Below the pieces are notes generated by a model that was given only the letters and a program-made list of their open reading frames with translations, did no database searches and was not told the DNA's origin. 64,000 bases of DNA from Glandiceps talaboti (Eukaryota > Hemichordata > Enteropneusta > Spengelidae), in assembly GCF_964340395.1 (NCBI RefSeq), contig NC_135570.1:7618822-7682821 (forward strand), in the 5' to 3' direction. The first letter of the stretch is position 1. Each line of letters opens with the position of its first letter. Positions 40,601-46,399 of this stretch are shown here, piece by piece. The position numbers and the translations under genes were made by a program.

Positions 40601-43093
40601 TCTTGTTCTATTTTGACCCCCTAGCATGACGTAAAATTCTCTTGTATGTACTGAGAATTTCATACTGCCACCATTTTTAACCATGCAGTTTGTCTCTATG
40701 TAAGCCATAGAAGGAAGTGTATGATTTATGAGTTGTAAATAGACACTGTAGGTCATTATAAATACCTATCAGTCTGGTGATATTGTCTCAGCATTTTAGC
40801 CACTTTGCAAAAACAACTCATTAAGTTTAATGCCACAAACAACATTGTCTCCACCATAACCTTGGTCAACAAACTCATATCCAGGCCATAAAATTTATTG
40901 TTGCAGTGAGATTTGGGAAATGTAACAAAACACAACTTAAGTGCTGGTTGAATAACATTGCGCAATTCGATACTGTAAATGAATCATGTTAAATCTACTC
41001 CAAAAATAAATTGGTTTCATATAAAATCATATGCACACACACATACACACAAATATATACATACACACAACCCACAGTACCACAGCTCACACGTTCCAAA
41101 TCAGACACCCAGCGTCACGTGACGTTCTGACACGTTCCAACGAGACAGCCTAAATGACAGTTCTGACAGGTTTACAATAAGACACCCTAGGTAACAGCAC
41201 CAAGACAAGGTCAAAATAAGACACCCTAAGTGACAACTCTAAAAGTTCATAAGACTCCCTAAGTAATACTACTGACAAGTTCATAATAAGACACCCAAGG
41301 TGACAACACTAAAAATTCACACGGCACCCAAAGTAATAGTTCTGAGAAGTACATTTAGATATTATCAAAATATTTTCTTTGCTCAGCTAAGCAAAATACA
41401 AGTGACCTAAGGGGCCTTGTCACTTTGAGTTGACAGATGAGTAGTGACAAAACCTTTAGGTCACATACCTCTACAAGTAATAATTAATCAATTTATGAAA
41501 AATTTGGAGAAAATAGTGATTTCCAATATTTTATATCATGCTTCGAATACCAGGGAACCAATGATGCAGTCACACATTGTAATGACATTGAGCGACCAAG
41601 GTATAAACCCCATATTTTTTGTTTGAATAGGCTCAACTTGGCTTGCACGAGGTATAATTTGTATTATGATTATTGACCCAGAAAGCATTTGCAAACACAT
41701 ACACACACACACATGCACACAAATACATCAATATTCAATATCCAAGACATAGACTCTTGATTTTACACCTTAGCACTACACTCTTTGGAAGCTTAATTCA
41801 GTTGTACATAAAACAATAAACTCTACAATATTAGACAATCCGACTGAAATAAATTAACATTGAATTAAGTGAACAATACTCACCCTTTCACCAGGAGGGC
41901 CCCCTGAACCACCCTACAAAACAACAATATATATACAAATTATTTCATTGAACATTTTGGCATCACCATGACATCACTGAATGCAACAAGTCTTCATAGA
42001 AGACACAGACCCATAGGATATTTCACTAGTATGTGCACACCATATACTTCAAGCAATATGTCACCTTGATCTAATTTACTAAATAGGGTACAGGGCACCT
42101 TAGTTTGTAATCTTTACAAGTAATGCTTGTGAAAGCTTGAAATCGTAATTTGACCTTTGACACTTGCATAATATGCAAACATAAAATGCTGACTTGGGTG
42201 ATGATAATACACTTTTACTGAGATTCAATGTAATTCTGTGATAAAATAGACATATACAAGTCTGCTGTATGACTAATTGCCATTGTTCCAACAATCCTAG
42301 ATGTTTTTTACCTCAAGATATTCTCTCTCTCTCCCAACTTCTGCAATTTGTAGTACAATATAATATATTTGCTTACCTTGTTACCCTTAGGGCCTGCTAA
42401 TCCAGGTAATCCCTAAAGTAGAAAACAACACATCTATCAGCATTTCCTACTACTATAAATAGATAATTAAAATATCAAACATATTGAATAGGCCATTCCA
42501 GACTGCAAACAGGAAACTGGGAATGCAGCGCCCTCGCTCAAATTGGGGGTATCATCACCTAATGGTACCGTTCGTTAGGGGATTTGTCCCTTGGTATTCT
42601 GTAGAAGTGTAAATCAGGGATGTTTTTCGTATTGTTCAGACATCGAAGAAAGCAGCCATGCTCTATGATTAACTGAGTAACCTATACCATGTATACCCCC
42701 AAGGTACACACAGACAGGAAGTAGAGTGCCACCATGGCAAATTTTGCAAAGGCCTATTCATATGGCTCTACTGATATAAAAGTGAGAACTTATGATTCAA
42801 ACATTTAGGCTTTGAAGGCCACATTCAGATTAGGGATTAAAATTGAGGTTTGAAAAACTGTTTTCTGGTAGAGATGTAGAAAAAGTTGGTCTAGAACAAA
42901 CAAATTTTTCTGTGTAATTCTTATACCTCAATGTATAAGTTTAAACCTAATGGGAGAACCTGGGATTGTGTCAATGGTCACACACTAGCACTAACCTACC
43001 AACTCTCACTCCCCATCCCCCCCCATCCACCCACACAAAATAACAAGCACGCACACACACACACATGCACGCACGCATGCACACGCACACGCA

Positions 43094-43174
<81 letters not shown>

Positions 43175-45311
43175 CTATGTGAAAGAGTCACACATAAACT
43201 TTCCCATGCCCATGACATGACTAAATGAACGATAATGATTTTAGAGTTACATGTAAAAGTTATCAATGACTGTATGTAGTATATGTATAGAGGATTCCAA
43301 ATCCTCAAAAGTGAGAAGGGAAAAAAGTGCTCCCCACACCAGGAATTGAAAATGAATGAACCCTGGACCATCCCATCAATGAGAGAAAAAAGTAGTAGTG
43401 TCTACATACGAAGGGGAAAAACAAAAACATAACATATATTTGGCCAAAAGTTTATCCAAAATATTGAGAAACAAGCCTTCATTAAAAGACATCCCTCCCC
43501 TCATCATTTATAAGTGAAATATATTCTTTGTATTTTTATTTGTTATAAAATGGTCGCATCTAGAAACGCAATGAACTGTACTCTCAGTATTATTGACAAT
43601 GGAATGAATACCAGATACTTGTAATTTTGGAAAACACACTCTTTTATCTTCTAGCGTCTAGTTATCGTCTAAAAGTTTTACAGAGAAAAAACACAAACCT
43701 TTTTCCCCCTTTTTCCACGATCACCTTTGTTACCCTAGAGAATAAAGAGATTACACACAGCAACAAACAGGAATAAAGTCAACGTAAAGACAAACAGATA
43801 GTTAATACATAAAGATAGTTACACATATGTTTGAAGATGTCAGTCCAACACTGACAGAGAATGAGGGACTTAGCACCCATTTATGTCAACTCAACAAATC
43901 TCAGCCAAACTCCTACATGGTGCAGGAATCAGCCTATTTTATATAATGTCCATCATGACATCACCACAACTCAAATTGTCCTGACTTTAGGACACCCATC
44001 AGCAGTGCGCCCTCTACGTCAATTTGATGTACAACTGTGACACAAAAAATTGATGTGACGTGATGATCCCTTACTATGTGGTTTCTGGCAAGAAATCATA
44101 GTTTTATCATTTTGCCCAACACAAAATTTGGTGTACCCTGACCCTGAGTATGCAGTTAGGAACAAAAATATCCATTTCTATCATTTTAACTCCAAAATTT
44201 ACTTTTTTCAAAAGAGGGCACACTGCTTATCAGAGGTGTCCTGGAATCTTCTGGATAGCATCCAGATCTTGCTCTGTGTGGAAAAGTATGTCATTCCCAA
44301 CTTATATATATAAACACATCCATTCCATCCTGGGATAGGAATCAGGAATGTGTGAAGTACGATGTCCATCCATGTGTAAATTAGACTGGTGATAATGACT
44401 AATAATCAGGTTTCATCTCTTGTCAATATTTTGATTCAAAACGATAAACAAACGTGAAACCCCAAAAAACTTGTACGAAGTTCCTAAAACTTGTACAGAG
44501 TTTTAAACGTATAACCATAACTGCAGGGGAACTTTGGAAGCAGTGTGGGAGAACAACGAAAATAAAACATAACATGTCACTTAAAATACCTTTACGCAGG
44601 GGGAGTTAGTGAAGCAATATGGAATGTCTTCAGTATGTAAGGAAAGGCTGTGCATGATGGGAAGGGCATGGGCAGTCTGGGAATGAGGTGAGGGTTGATG
44701 TTAGCAAGCACCTAATGTCAAAAATAGTTCCCTTGTTGATTTACTATTTGTCAACTCTTCATGATCACCATGGTAACCCCTGGAAGACAATGATATCAAC
44801 ACACTCCAGTTGAAATGAACTCAGAACTTCATTTCTACTACACTATTTTGATTTCTGACACTTTTTTTTCAAGTTCAAGTTCACAAAGAACAAAATAAAA
44901 GAAATGTGTACCGGAAAGCCTGGGTTACCATTGAAACCATCAGAACCTGTCAAGGAAAAGAAAAAAAGACATTAATTCCAATCAAATATTAAAATGGAAT
45001 TTATTTTCAAACAAAGTGAAACAGGTTTTGCTAAAAATGTATTCTGTATCTATCATATTAAGTGGGAATTGTGTGACCCCGGCACAGGGTAGTTGAAACA
45101 TGGTTCCCCCTGACTCTCATCTAGGTGGTCTTGTAGAAGAGCCCAAGCAGTGGGAGTCTGGGTAACCAAGACTAGTGAAACTATAGCTGGAAATCTCAAA
45201 CCTCAGATAACAAACTAATGAAAATAGATTACATGATGTATAGTGTACCTTTAAGTCCTGGTGGTCCTGGTGGTCCTTCAACACCTGGTGAACCTGGCGA
45301 ACCTGGTGGAC
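5101..45311 (-). CDS. MACIT-type transmembrane collagen (type XIII/XXIII/XXV-like), 3' part of gene, 36 exons
   Basis: Thirty-six minus-strand exons with GT-AG borders join in one frame of 601 residues plus a split first Gly codon, with no internal stop. The product is an extracellular triple-helical Gly-X-Y chain. Its C-terminus reads GLDAPCPI then [10 protein letters not shown], the short two-cysteine tail known from MACIT collagens, which are type II membrane proteins of cell adhesion sites and neuromuscular junctions. Non-collagenous breaks at exon 14 and exons 19-20 divide the helix into three collagenous blocks, as in that family. No COLFI, type IV NC1 or endostatin domain follows. The N-terminus (cytoplasmic part, membrane helix, coiled coil) is not in the exons found, so the gene is partial here. 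R-G-K-R furin-type motifs occur in exons 3 and 22. Collagen identity is very secure; MACIT subclass is strong but rests on the tail and domain layout. The vertebrate paralogue cannot be chosen. Confidence 0.92.
5336..5475 (+). mobile_element. SINE-like fragment (body only)
   Basis: Contains CAACTGTATAATTGGGGACC and the following AGGATAGAGGTT. On the minus strand, the elements at 38.1 kb and 55.7 kb carry the same body next to tRNA-like heads. The head is missing here. Confidence 0.65.
5914..6000 (-). CDS. collagen exon 35 (87 nt), end of helix and start of NC4 tail
   Basis: Reads [19 protein letters not shown] followed by [10 protein letters not shown]. The triplets end at GLD, and APCPI carries the first conserved tail cysteine of MACIT collagens. 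It has a TGTAG acceptor and an ATT|GTAAGT donor. Confidence 0.95.
6547..6582 (-). CDS. collagen exon 34 (36 nt)
   Basis: Reads [12 protein letters not shown]. It has a TTTGCAG acceptor and an AAG|GTAGGT donor. The intron before it (about 3.6 kb) carries the 54-bp array. Confidence 0.9.
6713..8613. repeat. minisatellite, 54-bp unit, about 35 copies, with higher-order pattern
   Basis: The unit contains AGGTGAAGTTTGACAATGTC and TGGACATGGTTGTAAATCTA. Variants alternate in blocks (CCAATTAGGCAG against CCACTTAGGTAG, GACAATG against GATAATG), giving repeated 216-bp four-unit blocks, for example from 7473, 7689 and 8175. The period is divisible by three, so a 633-codon frame stays open on the minus strand, but it has no real coding character. 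Confidence 0.97.
8614..10144. other. intron sequence, no exon seen
   Basis: Part of the intron between exons 33 and 34. Apart from a short inverted-repeat element (9600-9761) and a small CATCACATG repeat near 9990-10045, I see nothing coding. Confidence 0.6.
9600..9761. mobile_element. MITE-like element, family E
   Basis: A 162-bp element whose ends are inverted copies: CCTGACCATGAGGGCGCTA at the left and TAGCGCCCTCGTGGTCAGG at the right, differing at one position. Confidence 0.85.
10145..10171 (-). CDS. collagen exon 33 (27 nt)
   Basis: Reads GTDGTPGDP. It has a TTTTCAG acceptor and a CCG|GTGAGC donor. Confidence 0.82.
10425..10640. repeat. degenerate tandem repeat, about 26-30 bp unit
   Basis: About eight copies of a unit built on CTAAATTTGAAAGTTGTG and GGTTATTC, lying in the intron between exons 32 and 33. 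Confidence 0.85.
10859..10930 (-). CDS. collagen exon 32 (72 nt)
   Basis: Eight triplets, [16 protein letters not shown] then VPGQTGPK. It has a TGACAG acceptor and an AAG|GTGGGT donor. Confidence 0.92.
11365..11427 (-). CDS. collagen exon 31 (63 nt)
   Basis: Seven triplets, [18 protein letters not shown] then GLP. It has an ATATAG acceptor and a CCT|GTAAGT donor. Confidence 0.92.
11738..11782 (-). CDS. collagen exon 30 (45 nt)
   Basis: Reads [15 protein letters not shown]. It has a CTTTAG acceptor and an ACT|GTGAGT donor. Confidence 0.9.
12497..12565 (-). CDS. collagen exon 29 (69 nt)
   Basis: Reads [15 protein letters not shown] then DSGLPGLP, with one residue missing at GVG. It has a TACAG acceptor and a CCT|GTGAGT donor. 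Confidence 0.92.
12888..12920 (-). CDS. collagen exon 28 (33 nt)
   Basis: Reads [11 protein letters not shown] and is the only exon seen that does not begin at Gly, giving a small break with exon 27. It has a TCCATAG acceptor and an ATG|GTGAGT donor. Confidence 0.82.
12985..13426. mobile_element. MITE-like element, family A, diverged copy with extra internal sequence
   Basis: The left part matches GACAAACTAAAACTA and the right part TTTTTAGTTTGTGTCTGTC. The middle (about 13085-13330) is longer than in other copies, so it may hold a second insertion. Confidence 0.6.
13763..13792 (-). CDS. collagen exon 27 (30 nt)
   Basis: Reads [10 protein letters not shown], an acidic segment with irregular Gly spacing. 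It has a TTTTTTAG acceptor and a CCG|GTAAGT donor. Confidence 0.75.
14535..14552 (-). CDS. collagen exon 26 (18 nt microexon)
   Basis: Reads GEKGSQ. It has a TTTACAG acceptor and a CAA|GTGAGT donor. In phase with both neighbours. Confidence 0.7.
14634..14895. repeat. minisatellite, 33-bp unit, about 8 copies
   Basis: The unit contains ACAGATGATTGTTACCATAG. Open frames on both strands follow from the 33-bp period. Confidence 0.95.
14951..15735. repeat. irregular tandem repeat, about 36-45 bp units
   Basis: Repeated modules such as GACTTAGTACTACACCAAG and TATGTGACAAACACAATG occur about 15 times in varying order. Two module types (CAAGTATGTGAC and CAAGAACTTAACAT) alternate in places. Confidence 0.9.
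15824..16134. mobile_element. MITE-like element, family A
   Basis: Starts TACTACAGTGGCATCTGAGG and ends with its near complement, CCTAGATTGCCACTGTAGTA. The interior matches the other family copies. Confidence 0.8.
16413..16430 (-). CDS. collagen exon 25 (18 nt microexon)
   Basis: Reads GLEGPK. It has a TTTCATAG acceptor and an AAG|GTACAT donor. In phase and repeat-compatible, but short. Confidence 0.7.
16552..16896. mobile_element. MITE-like element, family G
   Basis: Inverted ends: GTGGCACAAGCTGAGTT at the left, AACTCAGCTTGTGCCCC at the right. A second copy at 59.2-59.9 kb has the same ends and interior and is split by another insertion. Confidence 0.8.
17031..18990. repeat. minisatellite, 40-bp unit, 49 copies
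   Basis: Exactly 1,960 bases of highly uniform units containing ACTTACTTGTCCAATGACAG and GGTGATATGTACAAT. One position is mostly A, T or G (GAATG, GTATG, GGATG), which should allow unit-variant typing. On the minus (sense) strand each unit reads CATTGGACAAGTAAGTC, giving a CAA|GTAAGT splice-donor-like site in 47 of 49 units. It fills most of the intron between exons 24 and 25. Confidence 0.99.
19140..19211 (-). CDS. collagen exon 24 (72 nt)
   Basis: Eight triplets, [18 protein letters not shown] then GQPGLM. It has an ATCTGCAG acceptor and an ATG|GTATGT donor. The following intron contains the 49-copy 40-bp array, whose units carry splice-donor-like sequence on this strand. Confidence 0.93.
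19308..19556. mobile_element. MITE-like element, family D, short copy
   Basis: Begins near GTCCACTCCAGGTAATGAAA and ends near TTTCCTGGCGTGGTATTC, inverted ends shared with the copies at 20244 and 35309. Confidence 0.65.
20244..20636. mobile_element. MITE-like element, family D, long copy
   Basis: Left end AAAGGGGAACACCACTCCAG, right end ATGGTGGTGTTATCCTTT. The interior has further inverted pairs around ATGAATATTCATGAG and CTCATGAATATTCA. Confidence 0.8.
20872..20967 (-). CDS. collagen exon 23 (96 nt)
   Basis: Starts [13 protein letters not shown] and ends [10 protein letters not shown] short break ([10 protein letters not shown]) sits in the middle, which accounts for a length that is not a multiple of nine. 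It has a TTACAG acceptor and a CAG|GTTAGT donor. Confidence 0.9.
21066..21330. repeat. (GT)n-rich microsatellite
   Basis: Long GT/GTAT/GCAT mixture. The open frames of Thr-His or Cys-Val repeats across it are not genes. Confidence 0.97.
21609..21671 (-). CDS. collagen exon 22 (63 nt), basic
   Basis: Reads [13 protein letters not shown] followed by RRGKRGKL. The cluster contains R-G-K-R, a furin-type cleavage consensus, and could also bind heparin. It has an AAATAG acceptor and a CTG|GTAGGG donor. Confidence 0.9.
21712..21982. mobile_element. MITE-like element, family B, copy 1
   Basis: A 271-bp element with ends AATAGGCCATTTC and GGAAAGGCTTATT, closely matching a second copy at 42487. Both contain GCGCCCTCGCTCA and AGGGATGTTTTTCGTATTG. 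Confidence 0.85.
22580..22615 (-). CDS. collagen exon 21 (36 nt)
   Basis: Reads [12 protein letters not shown] and opens the third collagenous block. It has a TTTAG acceptor and an AAG|GTAAGA donor. Confidence 0.9.
24126..24675. repeat. minisatellite, 93-bp unit, about 6 copies
   Basis: The unit contains TTTTATGGTAATTCATTATC and TGATTGTGCAGCGTATGAAG. The 93-bp period leaves a 189-codon frame open on the minus strand. It has no splice context tying it to the collagen frame, so I treat it as non-coding. Confidence 0.93.
24734..24781 (-). CDS. collagen exon 20 (48 nt), non-collagenous
   Basis: Reads [16 protein letters not shown]. It has a CTATAG acceptor and a CCG|GTATGT donor. It completes the second break and returns to Gly-Pro-Pro at its end. 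Confidence 0.8.
25621..25674 (-). CDS. collagen exon 19 (54 nt), start of second break
   Basis: Reads [18 protein letters not shown]. The triplets end after GSPG and an acidic, aromatic stretch follows. It has a CTCCAG acceptor and a CAG|GTAAAT donor. With exon 20 it forms the second non-collagenous break (NC3-like). Confidence 0.85.
25856..26202. mobile_element. MITE-like element, family J, copy 1
   Basis: Ends ATGCACCTCAGAAATAA and CCGAGGTGCATTCTGCC form a short inverted pair. The interior (AAAATGGCCGCC, TTTTCTTGAAAACTAGA) is shared with 33642-34008. Confidence 0.7.
26384..26410 (-). CDS. collagen exon 18 (27 nt)
   Basis: Reads GENGSVGPP, three triplets. It has a TTATAG acceptor and a CCT|GTGAGT donor. 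Confidence 0.82.
27074..27109 (-). CDS. collagen exon 17 (36 nt)
   Basis: Reads [12 protein letters not shown]. It has a TTTTCAG acceptor and an AAG|GTACAT donor. Confidence 0.9.
27512..27529 (-). CDS. collagen exon 16 (18 nt microexon)
   Basis: Reads GQPGLQ. It has a CCTGTAG acceptor and a CAA|GTGAGT donor. Very short, but it fits phase and repeat; it could be optional. Confidence 0.72.
27612..27757. repeat. tandem repeat, about 41-bp unit, 3.5 copies
   Basis: The unit contains two perfect palindromes, TAGAATTCTA and ACCTAGGT. It lies between exons 15 and 16. Confidence 0.93.
27947..28108 (-). CDS. collagen exon 15 (162 nt), largest helix exon
   Basis: Eighteen perfect Gly-X-Y triplets, for example [18 protein letters not shown]. 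It has a CTTACAG acceptor and a CCC|GTAAGT donor. At 162 nt (three times 54) it starts the second collagenous block and is the most proline-rich exon. Confidence 0.95.
28109..30146. other. intron between exons 14 and 15
   Basis: No collagen exon seen. 28.58-28.80 kb has a coding-like stretch with stops (see findings). 29.63-30.11 kb is a degenerate tandem repeat. Confidence 0.6.
29630..30112. repeat. degenerate tandem repeat, about 80-bp unit, 5-6 copies
   Basis: The unit contains GTTGCTATGGACATTGTC, CTTTGTTGCTATG and CTACTCATATTTCTGGTCTA. Copies differ by small indels. Confidence 0.88.
30147..30218 (-). CDS. collagen exon 14 (72 nt), non-collagenous break
   Basis: Opens GPPG and then leaves the triplet pattern: [11 protein letters not shown] followed by DHLQPLVMK. 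This is the first real non-collagenous break and likely corresponds to a MACIT NC2-type linker. It has a TCAG acceptor and an AAG|GTAATG donor. The frame agrees with both neighbours. Confidence 0.82.
30389..31752. repeat. minisatellite, 57-bp unit, about 18 copies plus diverged longer units
   Basis: The unit contains GGTTTATGTGGTAACACAGC and GTGATAATGTATGGGGT. Units from about 31.48 kb on are longer and more diverged (TATGGATATGTTTATATGGT). An insertion near 30930 shifts phase. Frames of 130-346 codons stay open on both strands because of the 57-bp period. Confidence 0.97.
31953..31997 (-). CDS. collagen exon 13 (45 nt)
   Basis: Reads [15 protein letters not shown]. It has an AACAG acceptor and an ATG|GTAAGC donor. 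It is the last exon of the first collagenous block. Confidence 0.9.
32618..32650 (-). CDS. collagen exon 12 (33 nt)
   Basis: Reads [11 protein letters not shown]. The GVG step drops one residue from the triplet pattern, a minor helix break. It has a TTAG acceptor and an AAG|GTAAGT donor. Confidence 0.85.
32847..33174. mobile_element. MITE-like element, family A, intact copy
   Basis: Left end ACTCTGGTAATTGAGGCTTT, right end AAAGCCTTGATTACCAGAAT, nearly complementary. About 50 bp of inverted end on each side. Confidence 0.85.
33314..33421 (-). CDS. collagen exon 11 (108 nt)
   Basis: Twelve uninterrupted Gly-X-Y triplets, rich in KGE and GEP, for example [18 protein letters not shown] in its first half. 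It has a TTGTAG acceptor and a CCA|GTGAGT donor. Its length is exactly three 36-nt units, so it may derive from fusion or duplication of such units. Confidence 0.93.
33642..34008. mobile_element. MITE-like element, family J, copy 2
   Basis: Diverged copy of 25856-26202. It contains a local triplication of AATCCAATATGGCC (about 33770-33825). Confidence 0.65.
34227..34262 (-). CDS. collagen exon 10 (36 nt)
   Basis: Reads [12 protein letters not shown]. It has a TTACAG acceptor and a CCG|GTGAGT donor. It is the last of the 36-nt cluster of exons 2 to 10. Confidence 0.9.
34429..34464 (-). CDS. collagen exon 9 (36 nt)
   Basis: Reads [12 protein letters not shown]. It has a CTACAG acceptor and a CAG|GTGAGT donor. 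It lies only 166 bp upstream of exon 10, the shortest intron seen. Confidence 0.9.
34540..34800. repeat. (CATA)n/(CA)n microsatellite
   Basis: Long run of CATACATA and CACA. Thr-His-Ile frames across it are not genes. Confidence 0.97.
35050..35085 (-). CDS. collagen exon 8 (36 nt)
   Basis: Reads [12 protein letters not shown], with two KGD triplet pairs of the kind that stabilise the helix through Lys-Asp contacts. It has a TTGCAG acceptor and a TCG|GTGAGT donor. Confidence 0.9.
35309..35765. mobile_element. MITE-like element, family D, copy 3
   Basis: Ends near GCTACAGGAAAAGAATGACT and TTTTCTGGAGTGGTGTTCCT. An internal inverted pair surrounds ATAAATATTCATGAC and GTCATGAATATTCATTG. Confidence 0.7.
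36974..37009 (-). CDS. collagen exon 7 (36 nt)
   Basis: Reads [12 protein letters not shown]. It has a TGTAG acceptor and a CCG|GTATGG donor, phase 0. Confidence 0.88.
37010..38940. other. intron between exons 6 and 7
   Basis: No exon recognised. It holds one SINE-like element (about 38060-38369) and AT-rich sequence with short homopolymers. Confidence 0.6.
38060..38369 (-). mobile_element. tRNA-derived SINE-like element
   Basis: On the minus strand 38369-38307 reads TGGTTGAGTGGTTAGAGTGG, CTAACTTGTAATCTGC and GGTTCGATAATTG. The spacing resembles a tRNA head with A and B boxes and a TGT-like anticodon loop. The body that follows is shared with 5336-5475 and 55637-55985. Confidence 0.75.
38941..38976 (-). 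CDS. collagen exon 6 (36 nt)
   Basis: Reads [12 protein letters not shown]. The acceptor is TTTTCAG after a T-rich tract. The donor is CCG|GTTTGT, again a weak hexamer. The exon keeps frame, so it is a candidate cassette exon. It stands alone between two long introns of about 1.9 kb and 2.9 kb. Confidence 0.8.
39166..39506. mobile_element. inverted-repeat element, family K
   Basis: The left part GTTTTCCCAGTCTCACCA pairs with the right part GTGAAGAGTCTGAGAAAAC. AGAGTCTGGGACAT pairs with CCCCAGACTCTC. No coding capacity. Confidence 0.65.
39960..40036. repeat. (CT)n microsatellite
   Basis: CT/CCCT-rich simple repeat in the intron between exons 5 and 6. Confidence 0.95.
41095..41350. repeat. 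degenerate tandem repeat, about 38-40 bp unit
   Basis: Repeated AATAAGACACCC and GACAACTCTAAAAGTTCA-like modules, about six copies, strongly diverged. Confidence 0.75.
41884..41913 (-). CDS. collagen exon 5 (30 nt)
   Basis: Reads [10 protein letters not shown]. It has a TGTAG acceptor and an AGG|GTGAGT donor. The 30-nt length and the leading GGSG make it an imperfect helix segment between 36-nt exons. The PGER end resembles the second half of integrin-binding GxPGER motifs; that is only a resemblance. Confidence 0.85.
42377..42412 (-). CDS. collagen exon 4 (36 nt)
   Basis: Reads [12 protein letters not shown], four perfect Gly-X-Y triplets. It has a TTTAG acceptor and an AAG|GTAAGC donor, phase 0 on both sides. 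Confidence 0.9.
42487..42758. mobile_element. MITE-like element, family B, copy 2
   Basis: Ends AATAGGCCATTCCAG and GCAAAGGCCTATT. Very similar in sequence and length to 21712-21982. Confidence 0.85.
43040..43172. repeat. (CA)n microsatellite
   Basis: About 130 bases, the last 80 almost pure CA. Confidence 0.98.
43699..43734 (-). CDS. collagen exon 3 (36 nt)
   Basis: Reads [12 protein letters not shown], very basic, with an R-G-K-R furin-type motif. The acceptor is CTAG. The donor is AAG|GTTTGT, weaker than most donors in this gene, so the exon could be skipped without changing frame. Confidence 0.85.
44912..44946 (-). CDS. collagen exon 2 (35 nt)
   Basis: The exon begins in phase 1 after TTGACAG, completing the Gly codon of exon 1, and ends in phase 0 at CCG|GTACAC. 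It reads (G)[11 protein letters not shown]. The 35-nt length exactly converts the phase from 1 to 0, which supports both borders. Confidence 0.88.
45249..45311 (-). CDS. collagen exon 1 of those seen (63 nt)
   Basis: The acceptor is ATACAG and the donor is AAAG|GTACAC. The exon is phase 1 on both sides: it opens with the last two bases of a Gly codon and closes with the first base of the next. It reads [20 protein letters not shown]. The phase-1 entry means at least one more upstream exon ends in a split Gly codon. I found no such exon in the window. Confidence 0.9.
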
Positions 45312-45559
45312 CTGTATAAAAAAACAAAGGAACAACTTTACATACAAAGCGCCCTCGTTCAGATTAGGAGTAATTAAAATCTACAGTGTGTAATACATCA
45401 GAAGTTACAGTGTCCATCAAGAAATCGAACGTTTGTTGTTTTTCTGACACGCCTAGGCAGTCATATTCTATTTCATGTACCTAGAATTAGCTAAACCCAG
45501 CATGTATTTGAAGCTACTTTTAATTTCAATGAAATACTGTAAACGTGGAAATTTCCACT

Positions 45560-45790
45560 AAACTTATTTTCACTGAAAAACAAAAACAGAAAAATAAATA
45601 GTGACTTCTTGTCCATGAACACAATGTAACAGTCCGGTAATTAGTAAAAATAAGTAGTGACTAAAATACCTTCTTGTACATGAACACAATGTGCAAGTCT
45701 GGTAATTAGTCAAAGTTAGTCTTTGAGAACTAGCTGAAGACTAAAATTGCAAAATTTTCTAGTAGCTGATATTTATTTAGGTTTGTACTA
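45560..45790. mobile_element. interspersed repeat, inverted relative to copy at about 19738-19890
   Basis: Shares AGCTGAAGACTAAAATTGC and GCAAAATTTTCTAGTAG with the complement of the copy at 19.8 kb, as well as CTTGTACATGAACACAATG-like sequence. Confidence 0.6.
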
Positions 45791-45854
45791 CATGTGATAT
45801 GAGTTATCAAAATAGTCAGCTACTGTATTGGTGTTGTCATCATACAAGGGCCAG

Positions 45855-45916
45855 ACTGCGATAGCCTAGTTGGTAGAAGCCAAGCTGTTGTTTATTCAAC
45901 CGTGGTTGAAAGCAGT
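45855..45916 (+). other. tRNA-like sequence (SINE head or decayed tRNA)
   Basis: TAGCCTAGTTGG fits the RNA polymerase III A-box consensus TRGCNNAGYNGG exactly. About 40 bases on, GTGGTTGAAAGC resembles a B box with changes. No clean cloverleaf or acceptor stem, so not a functional tRNA call. Confidence 0.4.
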
Positions 45917-46399
45917 GTATATAGTGTTGACCTAGGGAAGCCTGGAATATGTACCAGTAATTAATCATATCTGTTGTCAAAGTATTCTCTTACACCGGGT
46001 TAATCAACGTGACCTTAGTTTCCGCTCAAGGTCAGGGAAAGTTAGAAAGTCAACCAGTATATCACATGTATATGTGTTTCCACTTCGACATTTACATGGG
46101 TTTCAAAGGAAAAGAGTTCAAATTCCATAATCTGTATCAGCTTAGAGAAGAACATAAATGGTAAATGCGGGGTAAATGAGGGAAGCATTTCAGGAAGAGG
46201 TGGGAATGAGGAAAGGAAGAGGGCGGAGGAGTCGTCGGGGGCATTGTTATGGGTATTTTAATGAATAGAATGGTAACAATGCTCTAAGTTTGTACATAAA
46301 GGTAATGTTTCCATTGAGTATGGTGTTCAGCTAGCTAGAAGTCACACTTTCTCATTTTTTATAAGAATTCTGACAGTTCAAAGTAATGAGAACGTGTCC

